The notes beneath the pieces are model-generated. The model made no database searches. It saw nothing but the letters and a program-made list of their open reading frames with translations, and was not told the DNA's origin. The translations under genes were made by a program, and so were the position numbers. Of a stretch of DNA of 64,000 nt, positions 33,711 to 41,390 are shown one piece after another (the first letter of the stretch is position 1; each line of letters opens with the position of its first letter). Source of the DNA: an uncultured Oscillospiraceae bacterium (lineage in GTDB: Bacteria > Bacillota > Clostridia > Oscillospirales > Oscillospiraceae); contig CAKTSA010000003.1 of NCBI GenBank assembly GCA_934597585.1, positions 1-64,000 of the forward strand. Direction: 5' to 3'.

Positions 33711-34327
33711 GTTTCGCTCTTCGGAGCGACCTACTTTTGAACTGTTGCGGTGCCCAAAATTTCCACGCTGCAATTGCCCTCGTTGTGCCATCCGTCCAGC
33801 GTCCACTTACGTGTTCGCCGAACGGGGCACTGCCTTGAAAGCGGCTTGCTTGATCTGCCGCTGGCAGCGCAGCGCCGCTTTCCCCGCTTCATCTGCCACT
33901 GGCAGCGCTCGGATCGCTCCCAACAGTGACAAAAGTAGGCAAAAGCACCGGAAGGAACCTCCGGTTCCTTCACTGACCGGCGCGCTATACGCAGTAAAAA
34001 TATGTTAAATTTTACCACACGCTTACATAAGATTTTCTTTTTCGTTTCGTTAATAGGATCGTCTCTGCTCCTGCGCCGCTGCCGCTGATTCCCATAACGA
34101 ACAACCTTTTTGGTTCTACCGTTGCGTCGCATAAGCGGCAGCGGCGCAAGAAGAAAGTCGATGCGTCATACGTAGCGATAATATCCGTGTTCTGCGAACG
34201 CGTGGTAAAAGGCAGCAAATGTGTACACGGCATAGCGTGGGCGGATTCTTAAACCGCAGGTTTAAGCTGTCTTTTTGGGTACTTTTGGGACAGCGGCCAA
34301 AAGTACCTCGTCCCCGCAGGGACGAAA
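33711..34327. repeat. Long palindromic intergenic element, copy 2
   Basis: Left end GTTTCGCTCTTCGGAGCGAC; right end TCGTCCCCGCAGGGACGA. Copy 2 carries the GAGCG/CAAAATTTC-type module on its left side in inverted orientation (33745-33925), then a GGAACCTCCGGTTCC hairpin, the CGCCGCTGCCGCTGA/AAGCGGCAGCGGCG core and a CTTAAACCGCAGGTTTAAG hairpin on the right. It fills the tdk-mutY gap. Confidence 0.85.
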
Positions 34328-34332
34328 TACCC

Positions 34333-35373
34333 CTATCTTTCCAATTTCCCAAATGCCGTTGGCATGGGATATTTCTCCCGTTCTTCCTCGGTGCGCCAGG
34401 ACCATTCTGGTGGGGATGTGCCCTGGACGGTGATGGTGTATACGGTCATTTCCCAGATGATGTGGGTGAAAATATGCTTATCGGTGAAGCTTTTGCCCCA
34501 GCGGTGGGGAATGAGTCCCCATTGGGCCAGTTGGGCGGCGGCCTGGGGCTCCGTCAGGGCGCCGGGGACGTTGGGAAACTCCCACAGGCCCGCCAGGAGG
34601 CCCTTGGGGGGGCGCCGGCGCACGGCGACGGCATCGTCGCGGTGCAGGAGGAATACGGTCAGGTGCTCGGTGCGCTTGGTGGACTTCTTCTCCCGCACCG
34701 GCAGCTGCCGCTGCAGGCCCTTTTCACAGGCGGCGCAGAACGTCCGGGCGGGACACTGCTCGCACAGAGGCGCGCCGTTGGGCAGACAGATCATGGCCCC
34801 CAGGTCCATCAGCGCCTGATTAAAGGCACCGGGGCGGTCGGGGGGGATCACCGCCGCCATCCACTGGCGGAAGCGGGCCCGGGTCTTCGGGTCCAGCACA
34901 TTGTCATGGCAGCCGGTCAGGCGGGCGGCCAGACGTAGCACGTTGCCGTCCACCGCCGGGACGGGCTGGCCGAAGGCGATGGAGGCGATGGCCCCCGCCG
35001 TGTAGTCGCCCACCCCCGGCAGGGCCGTCAGGCCCTGGTATGTATCCGGGAAGACGCCGCCGTGCTGGGTCATGATGACCTGGGCGGCCTTTTGCAGGTT
35101 GCGGGCACGGCTGTAGTAGCCCAGGCCCTGCCAGAGGGCCATCAGCTGCTGCTCGTCGGCCTCGGCCAGGGCCTTTACGGTGGGCAGGGCCGCCATAAAG
35201 CGGTCAAAATACGGCAGCACCGCGGTGACCCGGGTCTGCTGCAGCATGATCTCCGACACCCAGGTGCGGTAAGGGGACACCTGCTCCCGCCAGGGCAGCA
35301 CGCGGCGGTTCTCATCGTACCACGCCAGCAGGGGCGGGGGGAGGGCTTTCAGTTGTTGGGGCGTGTCTTGCAT
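34333..35373 (-). CDS. mutY: A/G-specific adenine glycosylase MutY
   Basis: MutY removes adenine mispaired with 8-oxoguanine. The 346-residue protein has the helix-hairpin-helix LPGVGDYTAGAI (about 115-126), the catalytic-aspartate segment AVDGNVLRL, a 4Fe-4S cluster loop C-x7-C-x2-C-x5-C (CLPNGAPLCEQCPARTFC) and a NUDIX-like C-terminal domain that reads 8-oxoG. QQTRV near residue 45 contains family contacts. I chose ATG 35373, with AGAGGA 6 nt upstream, over a start five codons earlier. It follows the SPASM protein gene by 11 nt, so they are co-transcribed. Confidence 0.95.
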   Translation of the reverse strand: MQDTPQQLKALPPPLLAWYDENRRVLPWREQVSPYRTWVSEIMLQQTRVTAVLPYFDRFMAALPTVKALAEADEQQLMALWQGLGYYSRARNLQKAAQVIMTQHGGVFPDTYQGLTALPGVGDYTAGAIASIAFGQPVPAVDGNVLRLAARLTGCHDNVLDPKTRARFRQWMAAVIPPDRPGAFNQALMDLGAMICLPNGAPLCEQCPARTFCAACEKGLQRQLPVREKKSTKRTEHLTVFLLHRDDAVAVRRRPPKGLLAGLWEFPNVPGALTEPQAAAQLAQWGLIPHRWGKSFTDKHIFTHIIWEMTVYTITVQGTSPPEWSWRTEEEREKYPMPTAFGKLER

Positions 35374-35384
35374 GGTGATTCCTC

Positions 35385-36227
35385 TCATTTATTGAACCGC
35401 TGAGCGTAGCCGCAGCGGCGGCACAGGTCCTCCGCCGGCTGGCGGCGGGAGAAGCCCTGACGGATGGTCTGGACCCGGGGTGTGTTCAGAATGTCCGGCA
35501 GCTGCTGGGTCAAAAGATTGCCCAGAGGCATGCGGCCCTCGCCGTCCAGGCAGCAGGGCACCACCGTGCCGTCGCACAGCACGGCGATCTGCTGGCGCAG
35601 GGCGTGGCAGAACTGGACGGGGCCCTCCGCCGCGTCGGGGGACGGCCAGTCGAATTTCCGGGCGGATTCCAGGAACAGGCCCGGGGCAAGGCGGCGGTTG
35701 CCCGCCCGGTCGGGCGGCAGGTTTTCCACATTTGTGCCGGTGACGGTGGATAAAAAGGCGAGGATCTCGCCGTTTCGGGCCTCTGCGCCGCCCTCATTCC
35801 ACAATCGCAGGGCGCAGAGCACGCCTTTTTCGCTGGCGGCGGCGCAGAATTTCCACACAGCGTGGAGATAGTCCGCCATGGAGCCGCCCTCGTTCCCCTC
35901 GAAGCTGTGGAGGGAGACGCTGACCTTGTGGAGGGCCGGGGCCGACAGCAGAACGGCGGTCTTTTCCGAAAGCAGCGTGCCGTTAGTGGTGAGGCACACC
36001 CGGAAGCCCAGCTCATGGGCGATGGCCAGCAGCTCCGGCAGCTGGGGGTGCAGCAGCGGCTCGCCCATCACGTGGAAATAGAGGTAGCGGGTGTGGCCCC
36101 GGAGCTTTTCGGCCATCAGGCGGAACTCCGTCGGGGTGAGAAAGCGCTTTTCCCGGCCCGTGCCGGGGCAGAAGACGCAGGAGAGGTTGCACACGTTGGT
36201 GATCTCCAGATAGACGCGCTTGAACAC
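35385..36227 (-). CDS. Radical SAM/SPASM domain protein
   Basis: The protein (280 aa) starts with a radical SAM core (LEITNVCNLSCVFCPG, C-x3-C-x2-C near residue 13) and ends with a short SPASM-type region with several cysteines (VPCCLDGEGRMPLGNL and LCRRCGYAQRF) that can hold an additional Fe-S cluster. Proteins of this shape modify peptides or enzymes; none of the neighbours is an evident substrate. GTG 36227 is chosen because GGGGAGG lies 7 nt before it; the TTG at 36233 touches the ribosome site. It is co-transcribed with mutY. Confidence 0.85.
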   Translation of the reverse strand: MFKRVYLEITNVCNLSCVFCPGTGREKRFLTPTEFRLMAEKLRGHTRYLYFHVMGEPLLHPQLPELLAIAHELGFRVCLTTNGTLLSEKTAVLLSAPALHKVSVSLHSFEGNEGGSMADYLHAVWKFCAAASEKGVLCALRLWNEGGAEARNGEILAFLSTVTGTNVENLPPDRAGNRRLAPGLFLESARKFDWPSPDAAEGPVQFCHALRQQIAVLCDGTVVPCCLDGEGRMPLGNLLTQQLPDILNTPRVQTIRQGFSRRQPAEDLCRRCGYAQRFNK

Positions 36228-36300
36228 AGGCAAACCTCCCCTCTTCTATGGTATTGTACCACAGAATGGGGGAGGAGGAAAGAGGTTTATTGATGGGGGC

Positions 36301-36846
36301 GTTTCGCCCTCCGGGGCGAGGTACTTTTGCCCGTGGCGGCAAAAGTACCCAAAAACGCCACTTAAACCTGCGGTTTAAGAATCCGCGCACGCTATGCCTT
36401 TTGCAGATTCGACACTTTATACCGCGCGTTCACGGAACACGGTTGATTTCGTTTCGTGTGACGAATTGACGTTCTTCTTGCGCCGCTGCCGCTCATGCGG
36501 TGCGACGGTAGACACGAAAGCGTTGTTCGGCGTTGGCATCAGCGGCAGCGGCGCAGGAGCAGAGACGATCCTTTTGACGAAACGAAAAAGAAACTCTTAC
36601 GTGAACGTGTGGTAAAAAGTCACAGCTTTACACAGCGTATAGCGCGCAGGAAGTCCAGAAACCTGGGTTTCTGGCCGTCTTTTTGGGGAGCGATCCGAGC
36701 GCTGCCAGTGGCAGATGAAGCGAGGTGAGCGAGTGGCAGCGGTCAAAATTTCAAGCGCCCGCCGTGAGGCAGCGCAGAAATTTTGGGCACCGCAACAGGA
36801 CACTTTTGGGACAGTGGCCAAAAGTGACCCGCGCCGAAGCGCGGAA
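36301..36846. repeat. Long palindromic intergenic element, copy 3 (546 bp)
   Basis: Left: GTTTCGCCCTCCGGGGCGAG, CTTTTGCCCGTGGCGGCAAAAG, CTTAAACCTGCGGTTTAAG. Core: GCGCCGCTGCCGCTCA and CAGCGGCAGCGGCGCA about 46 bp apart, flanked by CGCGTTCACGGAAC and GAACGTGTGGT. Right: CCAGAAACCTGGGTTTCTGG, the GAGCGCTGCC module (36692-36805), CTTTTGGGACAGTGGCCAAAAG and GCGCCGAAGCGC. It is the clearest complete copy. Confidence 0.88.
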
Positions 36847-36850
36847 TTCC

Positions 36851-37288
36851 TTATTTCACCGCCCATAAGATCAACCCATACACCGCGCTGGCGGCGGTGC
36901 CGAAGACGATGACGGGGCCGGCTACGGTGAACATCTTCACCGCGGTGCCGGTGACGACGCCCTCGGCCCGGAAGTCGATGGCAGGGGAGGCCACGGCGTT
37001 GGCAAAGCCGGTGATGGGCACCAGCGTGCCGGCGCCGGCGTAGCGGGCCAGCTTATGATAGAGCCCCAGGCCCGTGAACAGGGCCGAGAGGAACACCAGC
37101 GACACGGAGGTAGCGGTGGCGGTGTCCTCCAGGTTCAGGCCCAGGAACTTGTACCAGTCGCTGAGAGCCTGGCCCATACAGCAGATGGCGCCGCCCACCA
37201 GAAACGCCAGGGCCACGTTTTTCCACACGGGGGATTTGGGGTTGACGCTCTTGAGATATTCCTGATACTGCTTGGGTGACATGTCCAT
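36851..37288 (-). CDS. spoVAC: Stage V sporulation protein AC
   Basis: SpoVAC is a forespore inner-membrane protein of the channel that moves dipicolinic acid in sporulation and germination. The 145-residue protein begins MDMSPKQYQEYLKSVNPKSPVWKN, has spans around ALAFLVGGAICCMGQAL, VSLVFLSALFTGLGLY and PVIVFGTAASAVYGLIL, and the conserved PITGFANAVASPAIDFRAEG loop. Normally spoVAC is followed by spoVAD and spoVAEb; here a repeat element follows instead. I chose ATG 37288; a GTG at 37297 with AAGGA 6 nt upstream is also plausible. Its presence marks a spore-forming lineage. Confidence 0.93.
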   Translation of the reverse strand: MDMSPKQYQEYLKSVNPKSPVWKNVALAFLVGGAICCMGQALSDWYKFLGLNLEDTATATSVSLVFLSALFTGLGLYHKLARYAGAGTLVPITGFANAVASPAIDFRAEGVVTGTAVKMFTVAGPVIVFGTAASAVYGLILWAVK

Positions 37289-37347
37289 GTTTTCCACGGC
37301 CTTTCCTTGTTTTTGGGTAGTTTGTCCCGTGGAAGGAAAATCATACG

Positions 37348-37376
37348 TTGATAAAAATTGCCGTTTGACGTATAAT
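37348..37376 (+). promoter_or_regulatory. Strong sigma-A promoter for ferredoxin-hemW
   Basis: TTGATA (37348-37353), 17-bp spacer, perfect TATAAT (37371-37376). The transcript would carry a leader of about 135 nt that contains the miniature repeat at 37416-37485. Confidence 0.85.
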
Positions 37377-37415
37377 AAATATTTGAAAAGTTTTCGCGCC
37401 TGCGGCGCAGGGGAT

Positions 37416-37485
37416 GCTTCGTGGCTGCGGCCACGAGTTACTTTTGCCCTTGGCGGCAAAAGTAGGTCGCGCCGGGGCGCGAAAC
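37416..37485. repeat. Miniature copy of the intergenic element (70 bp)
   Basis: Only three hairpins remain: TCGTGGCTGCGGCCACGA, CTTTTGCCCTTGGCGGCAAAAG and TCGCGCCGGGGCGCGA. They are the terminal parts of the long elements without the core. It lies in the leader between promoter and ferredoxin start. Confidence 0.75.
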
Positions 37486-37518
37486 ATCCCAACCAAAACA
37501 ACACCGAGGTGCATCATC

Positions 37519-37764
37519 ATGAGCTTACCTGACAACTACTATCTCTTCGGCCGCAAGCCGCTGCAATATGCGGTGATCGATCCGGTGTCCTGCACCGGGT
37601 GCGGGTGGTGCGCCATGTTCTGCCCCGTGGAGTGTATGTTCCAGCGGCCAGACGGCTTTTACGACCTGGACGTGGAGCGGTGCATCGGCTGCCGGTCCTG
37701 CAAGGTCAACTGCTTTTATGACGCCATCACCATGATCCAGCGTGAGCGGAAGGAGGACAACTGA
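37519..37764 (+). CDS. 2[4Fe-4S] ferredoxin-like protein
   Basis: This 81-residue protein is a small electron carrier with two cluster motifs, CTGCGWCAMFCP and CIGCRSCKVNCF (each C-x2-C-x2-C-x3-C), and no membrane span. An N-terminal extension (MSLPDNYYLFGRKPLQYAV) precedes the first cluster. It is followed with no gap by hemW (TGA then ATG), so it may give electrons to that radical SAM protein or simply share expression. I chose ATG 37519 with GAGG 9 nt before it; the longer frame would run into the repeat element. Confidence 0.88.
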   Translation: MSLPDNYYLFGRKPLQYAVIDPVSCTGCGWCAMFCPVECMFQRPDGFYDLDVERCIGCRSCKVNCFYDAITMIQRERKEDN

Positions 37765-38952
37765 ATGGAAAAGACACTGGGGCTGTATCTCCACATCCCC
37801 TTCTGCAAGAGCAAGTGCGCCTATTGCGACTTCTACTCCCTGGCCCACAGCGAGGAGCGGATGGACGCCTATACCGACGCGCTGATCCGCCACCTGGAGG
37901 AGGTGGCGCCCCGCTGCACCGCCCACACAGTGGACACGGTGTATTTCGGCGGCGGGACGCCCAGCTATCTGGGGGAGAAGCGGCTGGTGAAGCTGCTGAA
38001 AACGGTGAAGAAGCGGTTCCACATAGCCGCGGGCACGGAGATCACCCTGGAGGCCAACCCCGACAGCGCCGGGGACTGGAAGGCCCTGCGGGCGCTGCGG
38101 AGGGCGGGATTCAACCGTGTTTCCCTGGGCGTGCAGGCGGCGGACGACGATCTGCTGCGGCGCATCGGACGGGTACATACGTGGGAGCAGGTGCTGTCAG
38201 CGGTGGCGGCGGCCCGGATGGCGGGGTTTGAGAATCTGAGCCTGGATCTGATCTACGGTCTGCCGGGGCAGACGCTGGGGGCATGGCAGGACACGCTGCG
38301 CTCCGCCGCGGCGCTGGAGCCGAAGCACATCAGCTGCTACGGGCTGAAGGTGGAGCCGGGTACGCCCCTGTGGCAGCAGCGCGACAGCGCCGACCTGCCG
38401 GACGACGACACCCAGGCGGACATGTACCTGTGGACGGTGGACTATCTGCAGAAGCACGGGTATGAACAGTACGAGATCTCCAACTTCGCCCAGCCGGGGT
38501 ACGAGAGCCGCCACAACCTGAAATACTGGACGCTGGGGGAGTACGCGGGGTTCGGCCCCGGGGCCCACTCGGATATGGGCGGCGTGCGCTTTGCCTACGA
38601 GCGGGATCTGGAGGGCTACATCGCCGGGGAGCTGCGGCTGTCGGAGATGGAGGAGATCCCGCCTCTGGACAGGGATCTGGAGTACATCATGCTGTCGCTG
38701 CGGACCAGCCAGGGCATCGACAGCAGGTATTTCGAGCGGCAGTTCCGGCAGAAGTTCCAGCCCATGGAGGATCTGCTGGTGCAGTACGAGGCCCACGGCT
38801 TCGCCGCGCGGACGGAGAAGGGGTGGCGCTTGACGCCGCGGGGGTTCTTCGTGTCCAACGCCATCATCGTCTCCCTGCAGGAGGCGGTGGGCCGGGAGCG
38901 CCAGCGGAAGCTCTGCCGCGCGGCAGAGGGGGATTTTACGGTGGAAATATAA
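37765..38952 (+). CDS. hemW: Radical SAM heme chaperone HemW
   Basis: HemW is related to coproporphyrinogen dehydrogenase HemN but binds and delivers heme. The 395-residue protein has LYLHIPFCKSKCAYCDF (C-x3-C-x2-C at residues 15-22), YFGGGTPSYL, LEANPDS, RVSLGVQ and SLDLIYGLPGQT in family order, and the C-terminal HemN-like domain. HemN's extra N-terminal part needed for decarboxylation is absent, which argues for HemW. Its start is directly after the ferredoxin stop. It is on the strand opposite to most neighbours and ends at a strong terminator. Confidence 0.92.
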   Translation: MEKTLGLYLHIPFCKSKCAYCDFYSLAHSEERMDAYTDALIRHLEEVAPRCTAHTVDTVYFGGGTPSYLGEKRLVKLLKTVKKRFHIAAGTEITLEANPDSAGDWKALRALRRAGFNRVSLGVQAADDDLLRRIGRVHTWEQVLSAVAAARMAGFENLSLDLIYGLPGQTLGAWQDTLRSAAALEPKHISCYGLKVEPGTPLWQQRDSADLPDDDTQADMYLWTVDYLQKHGYEQYEISNFAQPGYESRHNLKYWTLGEYAGFGPGAHSDMGGVRFAYERDLEGYIAGELRLSEMEEIPPLDRDLEYIMLSLRTSQGIDSRYFERQFRQKFQPMEDLLVQYEAHGFAARTEKGWRLTPRGFFVSNAIIVSLQEAVGRERQRKLCRAAEGDFTVEI

Positions 38953-38963
38953 AAGAAGATACA

Positions 38964-38997
38964 GAAAGAGCCGACCCAGACGGGCCGGCTCTTTCTG
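38964..38997 (+). terminator. Terminator of the ferredoxin-hemW unit
   Basis: AAAGAGCCG pairs with CGGCTCTTT around a short inner helix; CTTTCTG follows. From here to 39167 there is only an AT-rich spacer with no gene. Confidence 0.85.
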
Positions 38998-39167
38998 TTG
39001 TGTGTTTTGTTAGGAGAGAGAGAAAAATCACATAAGGATTGGCTTCCTTTTGGATGAGTCTATACTACCCTATATTTTTTTCGGAATCTTGAATTGCCCG
39101 TGAACATTTTATGAACATTGGAAACGATTTGTGAACAGACGGGCTTTTTTACCGAATGATCCGGCGA

Positions 39168-39605
39168 TTATCGGAACTTTTTGCTCTCGGCCACCGCCAG
39201 CTGGTCGCAGCGGTTGTTCTTTTCGTTTTCGGCGTGGCCCTTGACCCAGTGGAGATGAACATCGTGGCGCTGCAGCAGGGGCAGCAGCTGCTGCCACAGG
39301 TCCACGTTCAGCACGGGCTTTTTGTCGGCCTTGATCCAGCCCTTTTTCTGCCAGCCGTAGAGCCAGCCCTTTTCGATGGCGTCCACCACGTATTTGGAAT
39401 CGCTGTAGAGCTCTACGGTACAGGGCTCCTTGAGGAGCGCCAGCGCCGTCAGGACGGCGGTCAGCTCCATGCGGTTGTTGGTGGTCCGGGCCTCGCCGCC
39501 GGAGAGCTCCTTTTCGTGGCCCTGCCACTCCAGGATTGCGCCCCAGCCGCCGGGGCCGGGGTTGCCGCTGCACGCGCCGTCGGTGTAGATGGTGATGGTT
39601 TTCAT
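39168..39605 (-). CDS. rnhA: Ribonuclease HI
   Basis: RNase HI cuts RNA in RNA-DNA hybrids. The 145-residue protein has the active-site acids in order: [15 protein letters not shown] (Asp near 8), MELTAV (Glu), DSKYV (Asp) and the final [17 protein letters not shown] (His and Asp). Length is normal, without an N-terminal hybrid-binding domain. I chose ATG 39605 ([10 protein letters not shown]); the longer open frame extends into the neighbouring repeat. It is a single gene between hemW (convergent) and repeat copy 5. Confidence 0.95.
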   Translation of the reverse strand: MKTITIYTDGACSGNPGPGGWGAILEWQGHEKELSGGEARTTNNRMELTAVLTALALLKEPCTVELYSDSKYVVDAIEKGWLYGWQKKGWIKADKKPVLNVDLWQQLLPLLQRHDVHLHWVKGHAENEKNNRCDQLAVAESKKFR

Positions 39606-39640
39606 AGATACTTTTTTCCTTATAAGATTTGTAGAGGGGT

Positions 39641-40080
39641 TTTTCGCGCCCCGGCGCGACCTACTTTTGCCAACAGTGGCAAAAGTAGGCAAAAACACCG
39701 GAAGGAACCTCCGGTTCCTTCACTTCCGGGCGCGCTATTGCGCGTACAGGATTTGTAACTGTCTGCCACGCGTTCACGCAAAACTTTCTTTTTCGCATCG
39801 TTAAAAGGATCGTCTCTGCTCCAGCGCCGCTGCCGCTGATACCTACGCCGAACAACGCTTCCATGTCTACCGTTGCAATCGTGAGCGGCAGCGGCGCAGG
39901 AGCAACAGACGATTCGTCATACGTAACGTTATCCACCATGTACTGTAAACGCGTGGTATACGGTATCAAATCTGCAAAGAGAACAACGTGCAGGAAGTCC
40001 AGAAACCTGGGTTTCTGGTTGTCTTTTTGGGTACTTTTGGGACAACGGCCAAAAGTACCTCGTCCCCGCGGGGACGAAAC
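39641..40080. repeat. Long palindromic intergenic element, copy 5 (440 bp)
   Basis: Ends TTTCGCGCCCCGGCGCGA and CGTCCCCGCGGGGACG; then CTTTTGCCAACAGTGGCAAAAG (left) and CTTTTGGGACAACGGCCAAAAG (right); GGAACCTCCGGTTCC (left) and CAGAAACCTGGGTTTCTG (right); core GCGCCGCTGCCGCTGA/GAGCGGCAGCGGCGCA. The GAGCGCTGCC module is absent. Confidence 0.87.
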
Positions 40081-40087
40081 TCTTATT

Positions 40088-40765
40088 TCACTCCACCCCT
40101 TCAACGATCACTGTCTCACCTTCCACCCGGAAGGTGATATTATGTCCCGCGTAGGTGAGGCCGTATTGGCGGTGGGGGTCGTGTTGGTAGCGGGGGCGGG
40201 GATCGTTGGACAGGACGGCCAGGAGGCCGGGACGGTCGTTCTCCGGCAGCTTTTCCAGCAGGGCGGGGGAACAGTCCACGGTCAGCGCCTTGGCGGTCAG
40301 GCCGTCGGTAAAGCCGCCTGCGGCCTCCGGACGGGCGTCGCAGTAGGGGAGGTAGGGCTTGATATCCAGAATGGGGGTGCCGTCCACCAGATCGGCGCCC
40401 CGAACGTGGATCACCGGGCCGTCGGGGGTGTCGGGCTCCACGCCGAAGAGCTCCACGCAGCTGAGGCCGATGGGGTTGGGCCGGAAGGGGGAGCGGGTGG
40501 CGAACACGCCCATGCGCTGGTTGCCGCCCAGGCGGGGCGGGCGCACGGTGGGGGACCAATCCTGCCGGATGGCCCGGTCGAACACCCACACCAGCCACAG
40601 GTGGGAGAAGCCCTCCAGGCCCCGCAGAGCGTCGGGATTGCGGTACTCCGGCGCGAAGACGATCCGCCCCGCCGTGGGAGCCAGGCCGCTCTGGCGGGGG
40701 ACGCCGAATTTCTCAGCGAAGGGGGTATGGATATGAGCGATGATGGAGAGGGAGAGGGTGTCCAT
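40088..40765 (-). CDS. trmO: tRNA (N6-threonylcarbamoyladenosine37-N6)-methyltransferase TrmO
   Basis: TrmO uses S-adenosylmethionine to methylate t6A37 of certain tRNAs. The 225-residue protein has the TsaA/YaeB beta-barrel signatures: AHIHTPFAEKFGVPRQ near the start, LEGFSHLWLVWVFD, TRSPFRPNPIGLS, DGTPILDIKPYLPYCD, and the C-terminal DPRPRYQHD. All are intact and the length is normal. I chose ATG 40765, with AAAGGAG 7 nt upstream. It is flanked on both sides by long repeats and is probably transcribed alone. Confidence 0.93.
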   Translation of the reverse strand: MDTLSLSIIAHIHTPFAEKFGVPRQSGLAPTAGRIVFAPEYRNPDALRGLEGFSHLWLVWVFDRAIRQDWSPTVRPPRLGGNQRMGVFATRSPFRPNPIGLSCVELFGVEPDTPDGPVIHVRGADLVDGTPILDIKPYLPYCDARPEAAGGFTDGLTAKALTVDCSPALLEKLPENDRPGLLAVLSNDPRPRYQHDPHRQYGLTYAGHNITFRVEGETVIVEGVE

Positions 40766-40799
40766 GGGGTGGCTCCTTTTTTGTTTTTTATAAAGAAGA

Positions 40800-41349
40800 T
40801 TTCGCGCTTCCGAGCGCGAGGTACTTTTGCCCATGGCGGCAAAAGTACCCAAAAACGCCACTTAAACCTGCGGTTTAAGAATCCGCGCACGCTATGGTGT
40901 GTACGGATTTGCAGCCTTTTACCACGCGGTCGCGGAATATGTCTGATTTCGTATCGTATGGCGCATCGACTGTCCGTTTTGCGCCGTTGCCGCTGATGCG
41001 TCGCAACGGTAGAACCAAAAAGGTTGTTCGTTATGGGAATCAGCGGCAGCGGCGCTGGTGCAGAGACGATTCGTCATACGTAACGTTATCCACCGTGTAC
41101 TGTGAACGCGTGGTATACGGTATCAAAATCAGAAAATGCATAGCGCGCCGGGAGGTGAAGGAACCGGAGGTTCCTTCCGGTGTTTTTGCCTACTTTTGTC
41201 ACTGTAGGGAGCGATCCGAGCGCCGCCGGTGGCGGATGAAGCGAGGTGAGCGAGTGGCAGCGGTCAAAATTTCAAGCGTCCGCCGTAAGGCAGCGTGGAA
41301 ATTTTGGGCACCGCAACAGTTCAAAAGTAGGTCGCCCCGGAGGGCGAAA
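40800..41349. repeat. Long palindromic intergenic element, copy 6 (550 bp)
   Basis: Left: TTCGCGCTTCCGAGCGCGA, CTTTTGCCCATGGCGGCAAAAG, CTTAAACCTGCGGTTTAAG. Core TTGCGCCGTTGCCGCTGA/CAGCGGCAGCGGCGC. Right: AAGGAACCGGAGGTTCCTT, the GAGCG/CAAAATTTC module (41210-41320) and TCGCCCCGGAGGGCGA. It fills the gap between gyrA and trmO. Confidence 0.87.
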
Positions 41350-41359
41350 CCTCCAATAA

Positions 41360-41386
41360 GGGCGGGGTAGAACCCCGCCCCTACGC
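41360..41386. terminator. Hairpin at the gyrA end
   Basis: GGGCGGGGT/ACCCCGCCC with a short AGA loop directly precedes the gyrA stop; the CCCCTACG flank shows that it belongs to the REP-like family. It may end gyrA transcripts. Confidence 0.45.
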
Positions 41387-41390
41387 TTGC

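Noticed and set aside
36597..36912. Short peptides of similar sequence (such as those containing VAAVKISS) at many repeats
   Set aside because: They are translations of the repeated palindromic elements; frames are not kept open in all copies and lack ribosome sites.
39100..39167. Hairpin GCCCGT...ACGGGC with T-run after hemW
   Set aside because: The loop is over 40 nt and the stem is only six bp; a much better terminator already follows hemW, so I did not call it.
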